From: Chionoecetes opilio
Lineage: Eukaryota; Arthropoda; Malacostraca; Decapoda; Majidae
Direction: 5' to 3'
Length of the DNA: 64,000 nucleotides
Assembly: GCA_016584305.1 (NCBI GenBank)
Contig: JACEEZ010010096.1
Span: forward strand, 5,001 to 69,000
Shown here: positions 58,430-64,000 of the stretch, piece by piece
How positions within the stretch are numbered: position 1 is the stretch's first letter
How the letters are laid out: every line of letters starts with the position of its first letter
Translations under genes and position numbers: made by a program
Notes under the pieces: model-generated
Seen by the model: only the letters and a program-made list of their open reading frames with translations
The model's database searches: none
What the model was told of the DNA's origin: nothing

Positions 58430-58890
58430 CAATGCCTGGGTGTCATGAAGCTGTTAAATCCCTTACTAGTTATAAATCCTATCGTCTTTCACATAGCATT
58501 ACATTCCAACACAATTCCTAGACCTCATGAAGCTGTTAAATCCCTTACTAGTTATAAATCCTATCGTCTTTCACAGAGTATTACATTCCAACACAATGCC
58601 TAGACCTCATGAAGCTGTTAAATCCCTTACTAGTTATAAATCCTATCGTCTTTCACATAGCATTACATTCCAACACAATGCCTAGGCCTCATGAAGCTGT
58701 TAAATCCCTTACTAGTTACTTTCTAGTTATAAATCCTATCATCTTTCACATAGCATTACACTCCAACACAATTCCTAGACCTCATGAAGCTGTTAAATCC
58801 CTTACTAGTTACTTTCTAGTTACAAATCCTATCGTCTTTCACATAGTATTACATTCCAACACAATTCCTAGGCCTCATGAAGCTTTTAAA
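58430..58890. repeat. 82-96-bp tandem repeat, 5 copies
   Basis: The unit contains ATGAAGCTGTTAAATCCCTT, ACTAGTTATAAATCCTATCG and TCTTTCACATAGCATTACA. Two copies carry a 14-bp internal duplication (ACTAGTTACTTTCTAGTTA). Confidence 0.93.
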
Positions 58891-58988
58891 TGACAGGTCT
58901 TACAAGTTACAGGTGAATTTTTACATTATCGGCCTCAAGGTTATAGGCCGAACATAACCCAAGCCTTTCAAGTTATGAGTCTTGCTTT

Positions 58989-59209
58989 CTACTGTCAATA
59001 ACACTATAGTCACCACATGCCATATATAAGGAATGTTAGCATCACTACAGACTTGTATGTGCCACTGAAGAGGCACGCACAGTAGTTTATATTATGTACG
59101 TACCTGTCTTCAGTGGCACATACAAGTCTGTAGTGGTGCTAACATTCCTAATATATGGTACCTGGCGACATTAGTGCAGTTGTGGCGACTATAGTGTTAT
59201 TGATGGTAG
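58989..59209. mobile_element. CTACC-type MITE, intact short form
   Basis: Ends CTACTGTCAATAACACTATA and TATAGTGTTATTGATGGTAG are inverted repeats of about 29 bp. The inner arms (GTATGTGCCACTGAAG / CTTCAGTGGCACATAC) also pair, so nearly the whole 221 bp folds back. It is the intact relative of the interrupted copy at 43898. Confidence 0.83.
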
Positions 59210-59964
59210 ACCTAATCGGGTAATAGTCTGACATGTCTAATAAATCCCAGGCCTCTCCAGACACAGACCTGACACAGTGCAGGGCTCACAAGATGCTGGC
59301 TGCTCACACACACCCTACAGTCACACACACACACACACACACAGTCACACAGGCGGCACACTCAGCACTACAGACCCCGACACACACACACACACACACA
59401 CGGTAAAAAATACATGCATGCCGTTTCCAGACACACTTGGAAGGGATGGCTATGTTGCCTTATAGTCCTCATGGTATGGGTGGTCAAACACACAGACACA
59501 CACACACTCACTGGCCTGTCATGCTACACACTGGGTGCTCCGTCCACTTTCCACATGCTAAACACAGGTACACTACACCCACTGAAACAAAATGTAATGA
59601 ACAGCAAAATATTACGTAAACAAATCATTCATAAACGACACCTATCTTCCTAGTAACTGAAACTATAGAATGAACAGCAAAGACTTATGTATAAACAAAT
59701 CATTCACAAACGACACATTTCCTCCTAGTAGTAGTAATCGTAATCATAAATCCAACACTTTAATGATAACAATTCAATCCAACACTCTATGTAAGTCACA
59801 AAACACGTCACCAGTTGAGTATACTTGTGTTATCGGTACAAAAACACGCCGTCATTTGTGAGTACTACGATTATCAGCGTCAATCAATCCCTGGCTGGAG
59901 AACACAAGCCGGCCTCCTCACACCCTTCCCCAGGGTGTCGTGTTTGTGTGGGGTGTTGCCTGGG
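59210..59964. other. Intergenic with (CA)n arrays
   Basis: (CA)n at 59325-59345 and 59380-59401, plus a local duplication (ATGAACAGCAAA...CAAATCATTC...AACGACAC at 59597 and 59671). No gene was recognised. Confidence 0.6.
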
Positions 59965-60345
59965 GAGTGAAGCATCAATATTCTCATAGCATAACGCAGA
60001 CATTATTAGCATCACTTTCTCATAGCATAACGCAGACACAGTGTAGCATCAATATTCTCATAGCATAACGCAGACATTATTAGCATCACTTTCTCATAGC
60101 ATAACGCAGACACAGTGTAGCATCAATATTCTCATAGCATAACGCAGACACAGTGTAGCATCAATATTCTCATAGCATAACGCAGACACAGTGTAGCATC
60201 AATATTCTCATAGCATAACGCAGACACAGTGTATGTACCGTCATTCTCATAGCATAACGCAGTGTAGCATCAACATTCTCATAGCACAACACAGTAACAT
60301 TCTCATAGCACAACACAGTAACATTCTCATAGCATAATGCAGACA
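59965..60345. repeat. 40-bp minisatellite, about 9 copies
   Basis: The unit contains ATTCTCATAGCATAACGCAG and ACACAGTGTAGCATCAAT; two copies have ACATTATTAGCATCACTTTC instead. Shorter units sit at the right edge. Confidence 0.94.
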
Positions 60346-60704
60346 CAGTTTTAGTAGCGTCACTTTCTGAGATTGTGGGATGATTATGTATCACTTCCTC
60401 TTTGATCATTCCACTCAGCAAAATTATATCCATCCTCTGAACACTCCTGTGGATGTATTGTATGATTATAAGCTTAGCTACTGCATAAACATCCTATTAA
60501 AAACAAAACTTTGATAAGAGTATTCAGGTGTCTGTCAAAGAGAAAAGCAACACAGGCTACAAAGGCTCCAAATAGTTCATTCCTAAGCATGATTATGGCA
60601 AGAAGTAAAAAGGGAGACACTCATAGCTTGATCAAAAAAAAATAGGAAATATGGATTGAAGAAAACTAAGTCACAACCTTGCTAGCTCTTCAAGTCTTCC
60701 AAAA
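60346..60704. other. Intergenic, no gene seen
   Basis: Unique AT-rich sequence. Confidence 0.5.
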
Positions 60705-61703
60705 TTCAGTGTCAGCTTTCCAGTGCATTAGACATACTGTATCAAGCTTTCCAGTGCATTAGACATACTGTATCAAGCTTTCCAGTGCATTAGACATACT
60801 GTATCAAGCTTTCCAGTGCATTAGACATACTGTATAAGCTTTCCAGTGCATTAGACATACTGTATCAAGCTTTCCAGTGCATTAGACATACTGTATCAAG
60901 CTTTCCAATGCATTAGACATACTGTATCAAGCTTTCCAGTGCATTAGACATACTGTATCAAGCTTTCCAGTGCATTAGACATACTGTATCAAGCTTTCCA
61001 GTGCATTAGACATACTGTATAAGCTTTCCAGTGCATTAGACATACTGTATAAGCTTTCCAATGCATTAGACATACTGTATCAAGCTTTCCAGTGCATTAG
61101 ACATACTGTATCAAGCTTTCCAATGCATTAGACATACCGTATAAGCTTTCCAGTGCATTAGACATACTGTATCAAGCTTTCCAGTGCATTAGACATACTG
61201 TATAAGCTTTCCAGTGCATTAGACATACTGTATCAAGCTTTCCAGTGCATTAGACATACTGTATAAGCTTTCCAGTTCATTAGACATACTGTATCAAGCT
61301 TTCCAGTGCATTAGACATACTGTATCAAGCTTTCCAGTGCATTAGACATACTGTATCAAGCTTTCCAGTGCATTAGACATACTGTATCAAGCTTTCCAGT
61401 GCATTAGACATACTGTATCAAGCTTTCCAGTGCATTAGACATACTGTATCAAGCTTTCCAGTGCATTAGACATACTGTATCAAGCTTTCCAGTGCATTAG
61501 ACATACTGTATCAAGCTTTCCAGTGCATTAGACATACTGTATCAAGCTTTCCAGTGCATTAGACATACTGTATCAAGCTTTCCAGTGCATTAGACATACT
61601 GTATCAAGCTTTCCAGTGCATTAGACATACTGTATCAAGCTTTCCAGTGCATTAGACATACTGTATCAAGCTTTCCAGTGCATTAGACATACTGTATCAA
61701 GCT
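60705..61703. repeat. 31-bp minisatellite, about 32 copies
   Basis: The unit contains AGCTTTCCAGTGCATTAGAC and ATACTGTATCA. Variation is low: an optional CA (TATCAAGC or TATAAGC) and a rare CAATGC for CAGTGC. There are no spacers between units. Confidence 0.97.
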
Positions 61704-61877
61704 ATAAGTATGGATTCTTGGACTACAGACACACACACACACACACACACACTCCCTCAAGACTGGCCGCCATACAAGCAAGCTACACGGTAAAAAGGTT
61801 AAGGAAAGGAAATTCATGAGATTCTCCAGTACCCAAGATAAGCAAACATGACTGATTCACCTGGAAACATTACACTT

Positions 61878-62086
61878 TTAACCCCTTGAGACCCAGAACG
61901 TAATTTCCATTGTAATGTAGGTACCATTAGACGATTTGTAGTGAGTATAAGCAATATTATATAGATATGACCTGCTTAGTATCCTTGTCCACTAGCTAAT
62001 TTGGTATATTAAGTAACTTTTCGTTGTTTTATGGCTAACAGACATTTTTATATAGCAAAGGAAAGATCTGGGCGTGAAGGGGTTAA
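61878..62086 (+). mobile_element. piggyBac-like MITE (copy F)
   Basis: Full-length copy between TTAA at 61878 and 62083. Termini are CCCCTTGAGACCCAGAACG and ATCTGGGCGTGAAGGGG, very close to the family reference. Confidence 0.9.
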
Positions 62087-62253
62087 GGGAGATTATACTT
62101 TCTTTCTTTCTAACTTTCTCCTCGATCAGGTTATCTATGTATTATATGTATTATTCCCTTAGATAATTGATTCCCTTCTTATGCACTTCTTCTACACTAA
62201 ACTCCTTGCACCTACTACTCCTCGTCTCCTCAATCACGTTATGTATGTACTAG

Positions 62254-62607
62254 GGGAGATAAGATAAGATAAGATTTTCATCCTATCTAGACACTTTGCA
62301 AGTACCAACTACAAGGTTATTGACTATACAAAGCGCCGCCCCGTCAGCACGAACTAGGCGGACTCGAACCGCTGACCGAATGCACAGGGACGCTGCACAT
62401 GGCGAACTCACGTCTCTACCGACCTTGCCACCCTGACGGGCAGCAGTAGAAGTATCTTGCATTAACTTTTTTTATTACTATTATTGTTGTAGTTGTAGTA
62501 GTAGTAGTTTATAGTAGTAGTATTAAGATGATGTACGTGTGATAACATGAGAGTTAGAGGCAATGATGCAACCTACCCTCGATGCAACCTGCCCCGCTCT
62601 CCCCTAC
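62254..62607 (-). mobile_element. Foldback element interrupted by a SINE
   Basis: The right part (62460-62607) matches the reverse complement of 27402-27550: TTAGAGGCAATGATGCAACC, the (TAG)n loop and GCTCTCCCCTA. The left arm is represented only by TAGGGGAGA at 62251-62259, with SINE family 1 occupying its place. Confidence 0.7.
62258..62440 (-). repeat. tRNA-derived SINE, family 1 (copy 3)
   Basis: On the minus strand it opens CCCGTCAGGG, with an A-box-like GGTCGGTAGAGAC, B box GGTTCGAGTCC, the TTGTATAGTCAATAACCTTG phrase and an (ATCTT)n tail at 62258-62276. Confidence 0.88.
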
Positions 62608-62897
62608 TCCTCAATCACTTTAGGTATGTACTATATGTCTCTTAGATTCACCAAGCTGACTGATTCTCTTTGTATGCACTGCTATTACACTCTATATTCC
62701 TTGCTTCTACTACATTCCATTTACCAACAATAAATCTCGCCTCAGGATGAAAAGTTTAGCCTCGCATTCCGGACACAAAGACATGAGTAAAGATTGCTAG
62801 TACATACATTGTAGACAAATTATTCCTGCTGGATATTTCAATCCGTACAATTTTCTTTTCCACTACGAATATTTGACCTTGAAATGAAGTAATGTAT

Positions 62898-63111
62898 TGA
62901 GACCCCTTGAGACCTAGAACGTAATTTCCATTGTAATTTGGGTACCATTAGATGATTTTTAGTGAATATAAGTAAGATTTTATAGATATGACCTGTTTAG
63001 TATCCTTGTCCATTAGCTAATTTGGTATATTCAGTTACTTTTCGTAATTTTATGGCTCGACAACATACATTTTTTTATAGCAAAGGAAAGATCTGGGCGT
63101 GAAGGGGTTAA
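62898..63111 (+). mobile_element. piggyBac-like MITE (copy G)
   Basis: Full length. The right flank TTAA is at 63108; the left flank reads TTGA, so one side of the target duplication has mutated or the end is slightly altered (GACCCCTTGAGACC). Confidence 0.85.
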
Positions 63112-63574
63112 TATAAGAAACACTAACTTTAACACTCCCTTCAAACTGTCAGTGAATTGCTACTTAATCTACATATGAAGAAAAAACTCTCCAACATTTG
63201 TGCATAAAGTTTCCGTGTCCTCAATGTTTACATCACTATTTACATTTTAACTATTTTGCCTCCTTATCGTTTTGTATATTTTGTTTTACGTATGTGATTT
63301 TAGTTCTTCTTTTTCTTTCTCTCTTTCCTCTTCTTTCTTTTTTTCTTCCATCATTCTATCTTTTCTTTCTTGTGATGTGATGCAGTTTTGTTTATTGTAT
63401 TCTCTCAATGTCTATCCAGTCCTCCAGAATCCAAAAACCGCTCCTTCCTTGAAATAATAACAGTAGACTACAAGATAAATTCAAACTCATGAAATCTTAT
63501 CTACGTGAGAAACATATATACAAAATCCATATGTACATGTTCACTGTATTTAGAGATATTGAAGTAGGCAATCC
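63112..63574. other. Intergenic, no gene seen
   Basis: T-rich unique sequence. Short open frames with hydrophobic residues are products of composition. Confidence 0.5.
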
Positions 63575-63880
63575 TGTGTGTGTGTGTGTGTGTGTGGTAT
63601 TCATCTAGTTGTATTTTACAGGGCCAGAGCAACGCTTGTATGGCCCCGTCTCCATATCAACATTTATTTTTCTCATTCATCTTTTTAGTGCTGGCCAAAG
63701 ACACCACCCCGGGAGGCGGGTCACCAACCCCCGGCTAACACCCGGTACCCATTCACTCTTGGGTGGACAGGGGCTCGGGTTTTAAGAAGACCGCCCGTCT
63801 GTCTTCGCTCCGCCCGGGGATCGAACCCGGGACTTCTCGGTTGTGAGCCGAGCGTGCTAACCCTTACACTCTGATATCTG
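63575..63880 (-). repeat. Valine-tRNA-like SINE, family 3
   Basis: Minus strand: the head (63811-63880) has AGTGTAAGGGTTAGCACGC (A box), an anticodon-type stem CTCGG/CCGAG with loop CTCACAA (anticodon CAC, valine), and CCCGGGTTCGATCCCCGGG (B box and T stem). The 5' acceptor strand is degenerate, and a 200-bp body follows, so it is a SINE and not a tRNA gene. The tail (GGCCCTGTAAAATACAACTA then (CA)n) is shared with the LINE at 8640. Confidence 0.8.
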
Positions 63881-64000
63881 GTTAACACTGCACAATAATC
63901 TTTACTGTAGCTGTGTATGTGTGTGAATGACTTCATTGTCTCCTGGATGTTGGTATAGCTCCCACATCTCTTTGTATCAAATATCTGGTTAACACTGCAC
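63877..64000. repeat. 104-bp-period direct repeat at window edge
   Basis: ATCTGGTTAACACTGCAC occurs at 63877 and again as the last bases of the window. It may be the start of a tandem array running beyond the window, or duplications around the SINE. Confidence 0.6.

Noticed and set aside
60705..61703. CRISPR-like array of 31-bp repeats
   Set aside because: Units are directly adjacent with no unique spacers, and the DNA is eukaryotic.
63811..63880. Functional tRNA-Val gene
   Set aside because: The anticodon and T arms are good, but the acceptor stem is degenerate and a SINE body with a LINE-like tail follows.

Overview
The window looks like nuclear DNA of a decapod crustacean, probably a crab. 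The evidence is a eukaryotic gene with GT/AG introns, extreme microsatellite and minisatellite density, stretches of the arthropod telomere-type TTAGG motif, and many arthropod-type LINE, SINE, MITE, Helitron and Ty3/Gypsy remnants. There are no operons, ribosome binding sites, CRISPR arrays or rRNA genes. Most long open frames are translations of simple repeats and are not genes. The species assignment is inference.

Two protein-coding loci can be supported. The first is an NTF2 (nuclear transport factor 2) gene on the minus strand, from 53415 down to 38782. Three constitutive coding exons (53305-53415, 49403-49474, 48787-48885) are followed by two homologous, in-frame, stop-containing last exons (43258-43374 and 38782-38892). 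Splicing to one or the other gives proteins of 132 or 130 residues, the normal NTF2 length. The alternative exons carry the acidic residues that contact RanGDP in characterised NTF2 proteins. The second locus, on the plus strand, runs from 22575 to 31508. It encodes an unrecognised, probably secreted protein with two copies of a C-x3-C-x(10 or 18)-CC-x5-CC motif, one per exon, followed by a long basic, proline- and alanine/glutamate-rich tail. The tail is interrupted by an apparent single-base frameshift near 30333-30376.

Layout. 0-22 kb has no gene: CT, GA, GT, TTCC and CAGA arrays, SINE copies, three LINE 3' remnants, several foldback elements and minisatellites. 22-31.5 kb is the cysteine-rich gene with a 7.2-kb intron full of tandem repeats. 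31.5-38 kb is tandem repeats plus a poorly resolved segment. 38.8-53.4 kb is NTF2, whose introns and probable 3' UTRs contain a Helitron, SINEs, nested MITEs, minisatellites and an internally deleted Ty3/Gypsy element. 53.5-64 kb is a 1.7-kb minisatellite starting about 530 bp upstream of the NTF2 start codon, then more minisatellites, MITEs and SINEs.

The most informative signals beyond the two genes are these. A roughly 210-bp TTAA-flanked, piggyBac-like MITE family has eight copies. A Tigger-like element sits inside another MITE with its TA duplication readable. A SINE and a LINE share a 3' tail. Several minisatellites have centres riddled with small deletions, which looks more like imperfect long-read assembly than biology. 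All calls come from reading the sequence; no database search or alignment was run.
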